34,020 nucleotides of DNA from Spirochaetaceae bacterium. Its GTDB lineage: Bacteria > Spirochaetota > Spirochaetia > SZUA-6 > Bin103. Positions within the stretch are counted from its first letter, which is position 1. Each line of letters opens with the position of its first letter. Location of the stretch: assembly GCA_028820215.1 (NCBI GenBank), contig JAPPKD010000053.1, forward strand, positions 1 through 34,020, written 5' to 3'. A program made the position numbers and the translations under genes. Positions 7,783 through 15,857 of the stretch are shown here, piece after piece. The notes under the pieces were generated by a model that saw nothing but the letters and a program-made list of their open reading frames with translations, was not told the origin of the DNA and searched no databases.

Positions 7783-8483
7783 GCGAGTCCGATGGACCCC
7801 CACAAACGCCGCGCACTCTCAGCCACTTCACCCTGCTGAAATTCACGCAGGCGTACTGGCTGCTCGGTGACGATGAGCGCCGGCAGCGGCGCCGGTCCCT
7901 GTGGGAGGGGCTGGCCGGCGTGGCGGATGCCCGGCACCTCTACCAGGTGTTCCCGCTGCACGACAGCGCCGATCTGCTGGTCTGGACGGCCCTGCGGTCG
8001 GCCGAGCCCGAGCGCGTTCACGCCTATTTCCGGGAGTACGCGCAGGCGCTTGCGCCCCTGCGGGCGCTGACGGAGGTCAGGCAGCCGCTCTGGGGCTTCA
8101 CGCGGCCGTCCACGTACACGCGGTCGCGGTCGACCCAGGAGGTGGACCCGTTCGCCCCGGAGCGCAGGCGCTTCCTGGTCGTCTATCCGTTCGTGAAGAC
8201 CAGCGCCTGGTATGCGCTGAGCCGCGACACGCGGCAGGGGATGATGAACGGACACATCCGCGTGGGAAAGGAGTATCCGGACATCACCCAGCTTCTGCTG
8301 TACTCCGTGGGCGTGCAGGATCAGGAGTTCGTGGTCGTCTATGAAACCGACGACCTGACCCGCTTCTCTGACCTCGTCAACCAGTTGCGGAGCACCGAAG
8401 CGCGGGCCTACACCGAACGCGACACGCCGCTGACGACCGCCCTCCATCATCCCGGGGGAGGCGCTCTGGAGGTGCTCGGATGA
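7779..8483 (+). CDS. hemQ: Coproheme decarboxylase (chlorite dismutase family)
   Basis: A 234-aa HemQ (ChdC). The enzyme decarboxylates two propionates of coproheme III to give haem b, the last step of the coproporphyrin-dependent pathway. The chlorite dismutase fold is recognisable. The reactive Tyr and its partner Lys appear as YxxxK at Tyr136 and Lys140 (YPFVKTSAWYAL), and the proximal haem ligand fits His159 in MMNGHIRVG. The end shows STEARAYTERDTP, typical of the family. The arginine that marks true chlorite dismutases is not evident, and the haem gene neighbours settle the assignment. AAGGAG lies 6 nt before the ATG, which overlaps the hemA stop by 4 bases. Finding HemQ shows that this organism uses the coproporphyrin route rather than the protoporphyrin route. 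Confidence 0.93.
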   Translation: MSESDGPPQTPRTLSHFTLLKFTQAYWLLGDDERRQRRRSLWEGLAGVADARHLYQVFPLHDSADLLVWTALRSAEPERVHAYFREYAQALAPLRALTEVRQPLWGFTRPSTYTRSRSTQEVDPFAPERRRFLVVYPFVKTSAWYALSRDTRQGMMNGHIRVGKEYPDITQLLLYSVGVQDQEFVVVYETDDLTRFSDLVNQLRSTEARAYTERDTPLTTALHHPGGGALEVLG

Positions 8484-8505
8484 CCTGTCGCGCCGGAGCC
8501 CCCGC

Positions 8506-9570
8506 GTGAACGCCGCGCCCCTGCTGGCGGCCTGCCGCCGGCAGCCGGCGACGCGCGTACCGATCTGGTTGATGAGGCAGGCGGGCCGCTACCTGCCCGA
8601 GTACCGGGCGTTGCGCGCCCGGCACGGCATGCTCGACATCATCGGCGACGCCGAGCTGGCGGCCACGGTCACGCTGCAGCCGCTGCAGCGGTTCGACCTG
8701 GACGCCGCCATCATCTTCGCCGACATCCTGCCGCCCCTGATCGGCATGGGGCTGGACCTGTCGTTCGGCAACGGCACAAGCCCGGCGATCCACAACCCGG
8801 TCCGGTCGGCGGCGGACGTCGAGGCGCTACGGATTCCCGAACCGCGTGACCACCTGCGCCCCACGCTGCGTGCGCTGGAGCTGGTCCGACGCGAATTGCC
8901 GCCCACGGTGGCCCTGATCGGCTTCGCCGGAGCGCCGTTCACCCTGGCCACCTATGCGGTGGAAGGCAGCACGTCGCGCCAGTTCACCCTCACCAAGCGG
9001 ATGATGTTCGAGCAGCCGGTTGCGTGGCGTGCTTTGATGGCGAAGCTGGCCCGGCTGGTAACCGACTACCTGATCGCCCAGGCAGAAGCCGGTGCGCAGG
9101 TGCTGCAGATCTTCGACAGTTGGGTCGGGACGCTGTCGGCCCAAGACTACCGGGAGCATGTCCTGCCCCATGTCCGGGAGGTGTGCGCCGGCGTGCAGCG
9201 GACCGGCGTGCCGCTGATCTACTTCAGCACCGGCACCGGCGGGATGCTGGATCTCCTGGGCAGCCTGCCGTGCGCGGCGCTGAGCCTGGACTGGCGCGTG
9301 GATCTGGCCCGGGCGCGGCGGGCGCTGCCGGATCACCTGGCGCTGCAGGGCAACCTGGAGCCGGCGCTGCTGTTCGCCCCGCCGGAGGTGATGGAGCAGC
9401 GGGCGCGCGCCATCCTCGCCGGCGCGGCGGCCGATCCGGGGTTCATATTCAACCTCGGCCACGGGATCCTTCCGCAGACGCCGCCGGAGTCCGTCGCCCG
9501 GCTGGTCGAGGTCGTGCACGGCCATGAGGTGCCGGTGCCCGGCGCCGCCCCCGGCCCCGCGGGCGCATGA
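8506..9570 (+). CDS. hemE: Uroporphyrinogen decarboxylase
   Basis: A 354-aa HemE, which removes four acetate carboxyls from uroporphyrinogen III to form coproporphyrinogen III. The signature MRQAGRYLPEYR begins at residue 23 and supplies substrate-binding arginines. FADILPP holds the catalytic Asp, YAVEGSTSRQF the second conserved block, QIFDSWVGTLS the next, and FNLGHGILPQTP near the C-terminus the conserved His. The start is GTG at 8506 with GGAG about 7-8 nt upstream; there is no in-frame ATG at a better place. It lies 22 bp behind hemQ, and its stop overlaps the hemH start (ATGA). Length matches the family. Confidence 0.96.
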   Translation: MNAAPLLAACRRQPATRVPIWLMRQAGRYLPEYRALRARHGMLDIIGDAELAATVTLQPLQRFDLDAAIIFADILPPLIGMGLDLSFGNGTSPAIHNPVRSAADVEALRIPEPRDHLRPTLRALELVRRELPPTVALIGFAGAPFTLATYAVEGSTSRQFTLTKRMMFEQPVAWRALMAKLARLVTDYLIAQAEAGAQVLQIFDSWVGTLSAQDYREHVLPHVREVCAGVQRTGVPLIYFSTGTGGMLDLLGSLPCAALSLDWRVDLARARRALPDHLALQGNLEPALLFAPPEVMEQRARAILAGAAADPGFIFNLGHGILPQTPPESVARLVEVVHGHEVPVPGAAPGPAGA

Positions 9571-10490
9571 CCTCCCTCGGCCTGCTGGTGATGGCCTACG
9601 GCGGCCCCGACTCCCTGGACGACGTGGGGCCGTACCTGCTGGACATCCGCGGCGGGCGGCCGACGCCGCCGGCGCTGGTGGAGGAGATTCGCGATCGCTA
9701 CCGGCGCATCGGCGGCAGCTCACCCCTGCGCGCCATCACGGAGGCGCAGGCCGCCGCTCTTGGCCGCGAGCTGCGCCGGCGCGGCATGGCGGTTACGGTG
9801 GCGGTGGGCATGCGCCACTGGCACCCCCGCATCGCCACGGCCGTCGAGATGCTGGCGGAGCAGGGGGTGACGTCCGGCGTCGGGCTGGCGCTGGCGCCGC
9901 ACTACTCGCGCCGCAGCGTCGGTGCGTATCAGGATCAGGTGCGCGCCGCGGTGGCCGGTCTTGCGCGGCCGCTTCGCTTCGGCTTCGTCTCCCACTTCGG
10001 CGATCATCCGCGGTTCGTCGCCGCTGTCGCGCGCGATCTGGGGCGGATCAGGGAGTCGCTGCACGACGCGGAGGCCGCCCGCGTGCTGTTCTCGGCACAC
10101 AGCCTGCCGGCCGATTGGGTGAGCGGCGGCGACCCCTATCCGAAGCAGCTACGCGCCTCCGCCGAATCGGTGGCGGCCTCGGCCGGTCTGGAGCCATCGC
10201 AGTGGCGGCTGTGTTACCAGTCCGCCGGTGCGCGGCCGGGAACGTGGCTGGGGCCACCGCTGGAGGACGAGGTCCGGCGCGCCGCGGCCGACGGCGTGCG
10301 CGAGGTGACGGTCGTGCCGTTCGGATTCGTCGCCGATCACGTGGAGATCCTGTTCGACGTCGACATCGAGCTCCGCGAGCTCGCCGACTCGCTGGGAGTG
10401 ACGGTGACCCGCACGCCCTCGCTCGGCACCGATGCGGAGTTGATCGCGGCGCTGGCGGATCGGGTGCAGGGTGCGGCGGCCCTGATCTGA
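9567..10490 (+). CDS. hemH: Coproporphyrin ferrochelatase
   Basis: A 307-aa ferrochelatase (also called CpfC), which inserts Fe2+ into the porphyrin. The first strand is LLVMAYGGP, then the DIRGGRPTP loop and YRRIGGSSPL. The catalytic His178 is in FSAHSLP and the conserved Glu260 in DHVEILFDVDIE. It is short and soluble: it has no membrane tail and no C-terminal cysteines for the 2Fe-2S cluster found in some homologues. Beside hemQ, the likely substrate is coproporphyrin III, producing coproheme. The start overlaps the hemE stop, consistent with coupled translation. Confidence 0.95.
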   Translation: MTSLGLLVMAYGGPDSLDDVGPYLLDIRGGRPTPPALVEEIRDRYRRIGGSSPLRAITEAQAAALGRELRRRGMAVTVAVGMRHWHPRIATAVEMLAEQGVTSGVGLALAPHYSRRSVGAYQDQVRAAVAGLARPLRFGFVSHFGDHPRFVAAVARDLGRIRESLHDAEAARVLFSAHSLPADWVSGGDPYPKQLRASAESVAASAGLEPSQWRLCYQSAGARPGTWLGPPLEDEVRRAAADGVREVTVVPFGFVADHVEILFDVDIELRELADSLGVTVTRTPSLGTDAELIAALADRVQGAAALI

Positions 10491-10503
10491 TGTCGCTGAT
10501 TTG

Positions 10504-11910
10504 ATGCCGCTCCCGCGGGTCGCGGTGGTGGGGGGCGGGATCACCGGTCTGGCCGCCGCCTGGTACCTGCTGCGGATCGCACGGGAAGGACCCCGCGGAT
10601 TCGAGGTCGTGGTGCTGGAAGCCGAGCCGGAGGCCGGCGGCAAACTGCGCACCGAGCGCTGTCACGGCTTCCTCGTCGAGGCCGGGCCGGACTCGTTCCT
10701 GACCGGCAAGCCCGCGGCCGTCGATCTCTGCCGCGAGCTGGGCCTTGCCGAGGCCCTGATCCCGCAGCAGGAGCCGCGCGGCGCCTACGTAGCACGCCGC
10801 GGCCGGCTGGTGCCGATCCCGCCCGGCATGCGGCTGGTCCATCCCACGCGGCCATTGTCGTTCCTGCGGTCTCCGCTTCTTTCGCTGCCCGGGCGCATCC
10901 GCGCTCTGGCACACCCGCTCGTGGGGGCGAGTCGCAGCGGTGACGAGAGCGTGGGCGCGTTCGTGCAGCGGCGCTATGGAGCGGAGTTGCTGACGGTCCT
11001 CGGAGAGCCGCTGCTGGCCGGCATTCACCTTGCGGATCCGTGGCGCCTCAGCCTGCAAGCTACCTTCCCGGCCCTGCGTGCTCCGGTGCGCCGGGCGCGG
11101 CCGGGCGCGACAGCGCCTGAAGGGCCCGCGCAGCTACGGGGCAGTCCGTTCGCCAGCCTCGAAGGTGGAGTGCAACAGCTCGTCGATGCGTTGTGCACGC
11201 ACCTCGGGGGTTGCGTACGGGTCGGCGCCCGAGTCACCAGCATCGTTCCTGCGGCAGGCGGCTACCGGGTGCACCTGCGGAGCGCCGTCGATGCACCCCT
11301 CGCCGCCGCGGCCGTGGTCGTGACCACGCCGGCTGCCGGCGCCGCGAGGCTCGTGAGAACGGCGAATCCGCGGCTCGCGGATCTGCTGGCCCGGGCCGAG
11401 GCTGCGTCCTCGGTCATCGTCACCCTGGGCTACCACGACCCGCGCGTGGCGCTTCCGCTGGCCGGGTCGGGCTTTCTCGTCCCGGGCGACGAGAGCAGCA
11501 GGCTTCTGGCCTGCACCTGGAGCTCTGCCAAGTGGGCGGGACGGGCGCCGGCCGGCGGCGTCCTGCTGCGCGGTTTCCTGGGCGGTTGGCGCCAACCGGA
11601 GGTGCTGGCCCTCGGCGACGGGGAGCTGATCGCGTTGCTGCAGGACGAGCTCTCCGTCACCGTAGGTGCCTCGTTCGCGCGCTCCGTTCAGCCGGCGGTG
11701 AGCCGGGTGCACCGCTGGCCGGACGGCACGCCGCTCTACCGCGTCGGTCACGCGGACTGGCTGGCCGGGGTCCGCGCCGCGTGCGCCGCAAGCCCCGGGC
11801 TCTGGCTGGCCGGGTCCCCCTACGACGGCGTAGGCATCCCGGATTGCATCCGCCAGGCACGCGAAACCGCGGCCGCCGTCGCCGCGTACCTGACCGGCGA
11901 GCGCGGGTGA
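10504..11910 (+). CDS. hemY: Coproporphyrinogen III oxidase, HemY type (CgoX)
   Basis: A 468-aa FAD-dependent oxidase of the HemY family, which takes six electrons from the porphyrinogen using oxygen. The FAD site is VVGGGITGLAAAWYL (GxGxxG at residues 10-15), followed by VLEAEPEAGGKLRT and GFLVEAGPDSFL, all diagnostic. The C-terminus carries GLWLAGSPYDGVGIPDCIRQ, the family's second FAD block. No membrane segment is seen. In a hemQ/hemH setting the reaction is coproporphyrinogen III to coproporphyrin III rather than protoporphyrinogen oxidation. The ATG at 10504 is preceded directly by an in-frame TTG; either gives almost the same protein. Last gene of the haem operon; it converges on the methyltransferase gene with a 64-bp gap that shows no clear terminator. 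Confidence 0.93.
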   Translation: MPLPRVAVVGGGITGLAAAWYLLRIAREGPRGFEVVVLEAEPEAGGKLRTERCHGFLVEAGPDSFLTGKPAAVDLCRELGLAEALIPQQEPRGAYVARRGRLVPIPPGMRLVHPTRPLSFLRSPLLSLPGRIRALAHPLVGASRSGDESVGAFVQRRYGAELLTVLGEPLLAGIHLADPWRLSLQATFPALRAPVRRARPGATAPEGPAQLRGSPFASLEGGVQQLVDALCTHLGGCVRVGARVTSIVPAAGGYRVHLRSAVDAPLAAAAVVVTTPAAGAARLVRTANPRLADLLARAEAASSVIVTLGYHDPRVALPLAGSGFLVPGDESSRLLACTWSSAKWAGRAPAGGVLLRGFLGGWRQPEVLALGDGELIALLQDELSVTVGASFARSVQPAVSRVHRWPDGTPLYRVGHADWLAGVRAACAASPGLWLAGSPYDGVGIPDCIRQARETAAAVAAYLTGERG

Positions 11911-11974
11911 TGCCAGCACGCGCGGCGGACCATGACCAGACGTACGACCTGAGGGGCCACCGCGCGGAGGGCCG

Positions 11975-12847
11975 TCACGGCCGGGCTGTCGCGTCCTCGG
12001 GCCGGATGGGTTCATCGCAGCCCTCGAGCTCGACTCCGTACTCTGCCAGCCGCTTCGCCATGACCCGTATCGCATCGGGGTTGTGGTCGATCAGGAGGAA
12101 GTCGCGGCCGAGGCGCGCGGCAGCTTCTCCCAGAGTTCCACTGCCGGCGAAGAAATCGATTACCAGATCGCCGGGAAGCGTGTGGATTCGGACGATGCGC
12201 TCGATGATGCCAAGAGGTTTCTGCGTCGCGTAGCCGGTTTTCTCCCTGCCATTCGGACTGACGATCGTATGCCACCAGACATCGGTGGGAGTCTTGCCGC
12301 GAGCCGCTTTCTCGGGACCCACCAGGCTGGGGGCCATGTAGGGAATCCTGTCGATTTCTTCGTACTGGAAGACGTAGTCCTGCGGGTCCTTGGCATACCA
12401 CAGGATGTTGTCGTGCTTCGCCGGCCATCGCGACTTGGAGCGGCTGCCGTAGTCGTAGGCCCAGATGATCTCGTTGATGAACGACTCCCGACCGAACAGG
12501 TGGTCCAGCAGTACCTTGCAGTAGTGGACTTCCCGGTAATCCACATGCAGGAAGAACGAACCGTTCGGCTTGAGCACGCGCCAGGCTTCGCGAAATCGAG
12601 GCTCGAGGAATCCCAGGTAGTCGTCGAACGTGTCGGAATAGCCGCTGGAGCCAAGCTCGATCGTTCGATACCGCTTGCCCTGGAAGCCGGTGCGGTCGCC
12701 GGCCGCCTCATCACGTACCGTTCGCAGGGTCTTCCTCGACTGAGTCCGCCCAGTGTTGAACGGAGGGTCGATGTAGATGAGCGCGGCCGACTCGTCCGGA
12801 ATCGCCGCGAGGGCCTGGAGATTGTCGGCCTGGATGATTCTGCGCAT
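11975..12847 (-). CDS. Orphan DNA methyltransferase, beta class
   Basis: A 290-aa site-specific DNA methyltransferase. Motif IV, DPPFNTG (residues 27-33), comes first, and the AdoMet-binding motif I, FFAGSGT (232-238), comes last, followed by LLIDHNPDAI; this order defines the beta class. DPPF favours N6-adenine (less likely N4-cytosine) methylation. ATQKPLGIIERI is the usual block before motif I. The target-recognition part lies between. The start at 12847 puts motif IV at the expected place; the frame stays open upstream to 13051 but overlaps the ABC ATPase gene. It starts 11 bp after the fbpC stop, so it is probably co-transcribed with the iron importer. No restriction endonuclease gene is present on either side, so a regulatory or defensive orphan role is inferred. 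Confidence 0.88.
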   Translation of the reverse strand: MRRIIQADNLQALAAIPDESAALIYIDPPFNTGRTQSRKTLRTVRDEAAGDRTGFQGKRYRTIELGSSGYSDTFDDYLGFLEPRFREAWRVLKPNGSFFLHVDYREVHYCKVLLDHLFGRESFINEIIWAYDYGSRSKSRWPAKHDNILWYAKDPQDYVFQYEEIDRIPYMAPSLVGPEKAARGKTPTDVWWHTIVSPNGREKTGYATQKPLGIIERIVRIHTLPGDLVIDFFAGSGTLGEAAARLGRDFLLIDHNPDAIRVMAKRLAEYGVELEGCDEPIRPEDATARP

Positions 12848-12858
12848 CGGCGCAGCGT

Positions 12859-13935
12859 CTACGGCAGCAGGGAGACGAACACGCGGTCGCCCGCGTTGAA
12901 GCGGGTTGCCGCGGCGGCATGGGCGGTGACCTCCAGCGGGCCGCGCTCGCCGTTCAGCGCGATGGTCAGCTCCCGCACCTCGCCCAGGAATCGCGCGGTG
13001 ACCACCGTGCCGTGGCGGCTCGTGCCGTTTGCCGCCTTGGCCGACACGCACACCTGGCCGGGGCGGATCGACACCACCCGCTGCCCGCCGGCGTCGATGG
13101 GCTGCGCGGTGCCGACCGGCCCCAGGTCGGAGACCCAGCCGGTGCCGTTGCGGCGGACCCGGACCAGGTTGGTCTTGCCGAGCAGCGACGCGACGAAGCC
13201 GTTGGCCGGCGACCAGTAGAGCTCCTCCGGCGTGCCGGTCTGCTGCAGTCGGCCGCCGCGCAGCACCGCCACCCGGTCGGCGATGTTGAACGCCTCGTCG
13301 CGGTCGTGGGTCACGAAGATGGCCGTGGTAGTCCGCAGGGCAAGAATCGCGCGCAACTCTTCGATGAGCTGCGCGCGCAGCGGCCCGTCCAGGTTGTTGA
13401 GCGGTTCGTCCAGCAGCAGCACGCGCGGCCGCGGGGCCAGCGCACGGGCGATGGCGGCGCGCTGCGCCTGGCCGCCTGAGACCTGGTGTGGGAAGCGCTC
13501 CTGGGCGTCACCAACGCGTACCAGCTCCACCACCTCGTCGATCCGCCGCGCCCGTGCCCGTTCCGGCAACCGGTGCAGGCCGAACCCGATGTTCTGCCGT
13601 AGCGTCAGGTGGGGCAGCAGCGCCGTGTCCTGAAAGACGACGCCGACGCTGCGCTCCTCCGGCGGCAGCGAGTGCCTGCCGTCGGCCGCCCGCGTCTCGC
13701 CGATGTCGATCGTCCCGGAGTCGGGCTCCTCGAAGCCGGCCACCAGGCGCAGCAGCGTGGTCTTGCCGCTGCCGCTCTCGCCCAGGACGGCGGTCGTGCC
13801 GCCTTCCTCCACGGTGAGGGAGACCCGGTCCAGGGCCGGCGTCGGGCTGCCCTTGAAGCGCTTGCTGACGGAGTCGAGGTTCAGGTCGCCGCCGGCGCGC
13901 GGCGGAGGGTTACGCCTGCGCCGGAGCCGGAGCAT
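12859..13935 (-). CDS. fbpC: Ferric-iron ABC transporter ATPase
   Basis: A 358-aa ABC ATPase of the FbpC type (Fe3+, or less likely thiamine/putrescine), which drives import across the inner membrane. Walker A is GESGSGKTT (52-60), Q-loop VVFQDTALLPHLT (99-111), signature VSGGQAQR (152-159), Walker B LLLDEP (173-178) followed by NNLD, and the switch His lies in FVTHDRDEAF. The C-terminal third is the OB-fold regulatory (TOBE) region found in this subfamily. The chosen ATG at 13935 overlaps the permease stop by 26 bases; the first 16 residues are basic and unlike the family, so a start nearer residue 17 is possible. The neighbours (fused permease and iron-binding protein) give the substrate. 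Confidence 0.88.
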   Translation of the reverse strand: MLRLRRRRNPPPRAGGDLNLDSVSKRFKGSPTPALDRVSLTVEEGGTTAVLGESGSGKTTLLRLVAGFEEPDSGTIDIGETRAADGRHSLPPEERSVGVVFQDTALLPHLTLRQNIGFGLHRLPERARARRIDEVVELVRVGDAQERFPHQVSGGQAQRAAIARALAPRPRVLLLDEPLNNLDGPLRAQLIEELRAILALRTTTAIFVTHDRDEAFNIADRVAVLRGGRLQQTGTPEELYWSPANGFVASLLGKTNLVRVRRNGTGWVSDLGPVGTAQPIDAGGQRVVSIRPGQVCVSAKAANGTSRHGTVVTARFLGEVRELTIALNGERGPLEVTAHAAAATRFNAGDRVFVSLLP

Positions 13936-15670
13936 GGACGGGCGTCGAGCGCGACCGCCGAGGCGCGCGGCCGGCCGCAAGCAGGCGGTTGAGGATCAGG
14001 ACCGGGCCGAGCCCGGCGGCGATGATCACCAGCGCGTACGGGGAGGCTTCGATGATCTGTTCGTTGCCGGCTAGCCGAAACACGTTGGTGGCCAGCGTCT
14101 CCAGGCGGAACGGGCGCAGGATCAGCGTCAGCGGCAACTCCTTCAGCATCTCGACGACCATCAGGATCGACGCCGTCATCAAGGCTGGCCGGAGGTTCGG
14201 CAGCGCGACGTGCAGCAGGCCGCGTCCCGGCCGAAACCCCAGGGCGCGTCCCACCTCGTCGAAGCGCGCCGGAATGCGGCAGAAGCCCGAGTCGATCGCG
14301 TGGTACCCCAGGGCGAAGAAGCGCACCACGTAGGCGGCTACGAGCGCCAGCCCGGAGCCGGTCAGCAGCAGTCCCGGCGAGAAGCCGAGCATGGCACTCG
14401 CGGCGTCGTTCAACCGATGGTCGACCCAGGTGTAGGCGGTGGCGATGCCGACCGCCAGCACGGCCGCCGGCACCGCGTAGCCTGCCGTGGACCAGCGGGC
14501 CAGCGCCCCGACCAGCCGGTCCTTGCGGATCCGCGCCGCGTACGCGACCAGCAGGGCGAGCGCCACGGTGGCGGCGGTCGCCGCCACCGCCAGGCCGATG
14601 CTGGTGCCGGTCAAGCGGACCAGATCCACGTCGAAGCCCGGCAAGCGGCGGGAGGCCCACCACAGGAGCTGACCGACCGGCAGCCCGAATCCGGTTATCA
14701 CCGGCAGGGAGCAGGCGGCCATGGCGCCCAGCGCCCGCGCGCCCTGCAGCCGCCGCCGGACCAGGGGGCGATCGTGCAGCGTCGCATCGCCGAACCGCGC
14801 CGCGCCGCGGCCGCGGTGCTCGAGCGCCTGCAGCAACGCGACGATGACGAGCATCAGCGCTCCCAGCGCCAGGGCGACCTTCACGCTGCCGAGGCCGAAC
14901 CAGCCGCGGAAGATGCCGATCGTGAGGGTGTCAACGCCGAGGTAGTGCGAGGCCCCGAACTCGCCGAGCGTCTCCATCACCACCAGCATCACCCCGGCGA
15001 CCAGCGCCGGCCGGGTTGCCGGCAGCACCGCGCGGGCAAACGCCTCGAAGCCGGAGCTGCCCAGGCTGCGGGTCACCTCCAGCAGGGTCGCTCCCTGCTG
15101 GGCGAATGCCGCGCGCGCGGTGAGATAGACGTAGGGATAGAGCAGCGTGGCCAGCACGAACGCCAGCCCGCCGAAGCCCCGCACCCGCAGGATGGGGTAG
15201 GCGCCGGCCGGGATGTCCAGCACCTCCCGGAACAGGAGCTGTGCAGGTCCCGTGTAGTCGAAGATGCCGGCGTACGCCAGGGCGCCGATGTAGGTCGGGA
15301 GGGCAAGCGGCAGCACCAGCAGCCAGCCGAGCGCGCGGCGGCCGGGGAAGTCGTACACGGTCACCAGCCACGCGGCGGCCACGCCGACGATCGCGCACAG
15401 CCCGGCGACCAGGGCGACCAGGGCGATGGTGGTGCCGATGTAGCGGGGGAGGACGGTCCGGATCAGGTGGCCCATCTCCGCGGACAGGAACCCGTCCAGG
15501 TTCGCGATCACGACCAGGAGCGGCGCGCCGATCAGGATGGCGACCGCGACCGGCGCCGCCAGCCAGCCGCGGGACACCGGGACCCGCGACCGGGGACCGC
15601 CCCGCGTCCGCTGCGTGGCGACACCGGTGCGGACGGTCCTCGGCAGCCGCGCAGTCAGCAGGTCAGCCAT
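13910..15670 (-). CDS. fbpB: Ferric-iron ABC transporter permease, two domains fused
   Basis: A 586-aa inner-membrane permease made of two homologous halves, each with about six membrane helices, as in FbpB. Each half carries a copy of the EAA loop that docks the ATPase: LEVTRSLGSSGFEAFARAVLPATRPAL in the first (shown here by its key residues SLG and LP) and VGRALGFRPGRGLLHVALPNL in the second. The N-terminus is basic and cytoplasmic before the first helix (PVAVAILIGAPLLVVIA). It lies between fbpA (187 bp upstream) and fbpC (26-bp overlap). The gap to fbpA contains two hairpins and an AT-rich stretch just before the start, so it may also have its own promoter. Ribosome site weak (ACACGGA). 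Confidence 0.88.
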   Translation of the reverse strand: MADLLTARLPRTVRTGVATQRTRGGPRSRVPVSRGWLAAPVAVAILIGAPLLVVIANLDGFLSAEMGHLIRTVLPRYIGTTIALVALVAGLCAIVGVAAAWLVTVYDFPGRRALGWLLVLPLALPTYIGALAYAGIFDYTGPAQLLFREVLDIPAGAYPILRVRGFGGLAFVLATLLYPYVYLTARAAFAQQGATLLEVTRSLGSSGFEAFARAVLPATRPALVAGVMLVVMETLGEFGASHYLGVDTLTIGIFRGWFGLGSVKVALALGALMLVIVALLQALEHRGRGAARFGDATLHDRPLVRRRLQGARALGAMAACSLPVITGFGLPVGQLLWWASRRLPGFDVDLVRLTGTSIGLAVAATAATVALALLVAYAARIRKDRLVGALARWSTAGYAVPAAVLAVGIATAYTWVDHRLNDAASAMLGFSPGLLLTGSGLALVAAYVVRFFALGYHAIDSGFCRIPARFDEVGRALGFRPGRGLLHVALPNLRPALMTASILMVVEMLKELPLTLILRPFRLETLATNVFRLAGNEQIIEASPYALVIIAAGLGPVLILNRLLAAGRAPRRSRSTPVHAPAPAQA

Positions 15671-15857
15671 TCCGTGTCTGAACCGGTACCATATAAATCA
15701 AGCTACGTTAAGTCCATATAGACGGATTGAGCGAAGAGCGCAAGGGCGTGGGACGGATGAGGGACCTGCGGGCCGGCGCAGCGGTGCAGCCGCGCCGGCC
15801 CACGGGGGTGGGCTGATGCGGCCGGCGCTCATCCGGCACCGGCCGCATGCCCGTACG
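15671..15857 (-). promoter_or_regulatory. fbpA-fbpB intercistronic region with two hairpins
   Basis: Ten bases after the fbpA stop, read on the minus strand, is a perfect 10-bp stem (arms 15839-15848 and 15816-15825, sequence ATGCGGCCGG, loop 13 nt). A second perfect 10-bp stem (arms 15792-15801 and 15770-15779, GGGCCGGCGC, loop 12 nt) follows. Neither has a T-run, so they look like mRNA-stabilising or attenuating structures rather than full terminators. Nearer fbpB the DNA turns AT-rich (15690-15720) and contains TATATGG twice on the minus strand, a possible secondary promoter. Confidence 0.6.

Noticed and set aside
15770..15801. Rho-independent terminator after fbpA
   Set aside because: The stem is strong, but no T-run follows on the minus strand.
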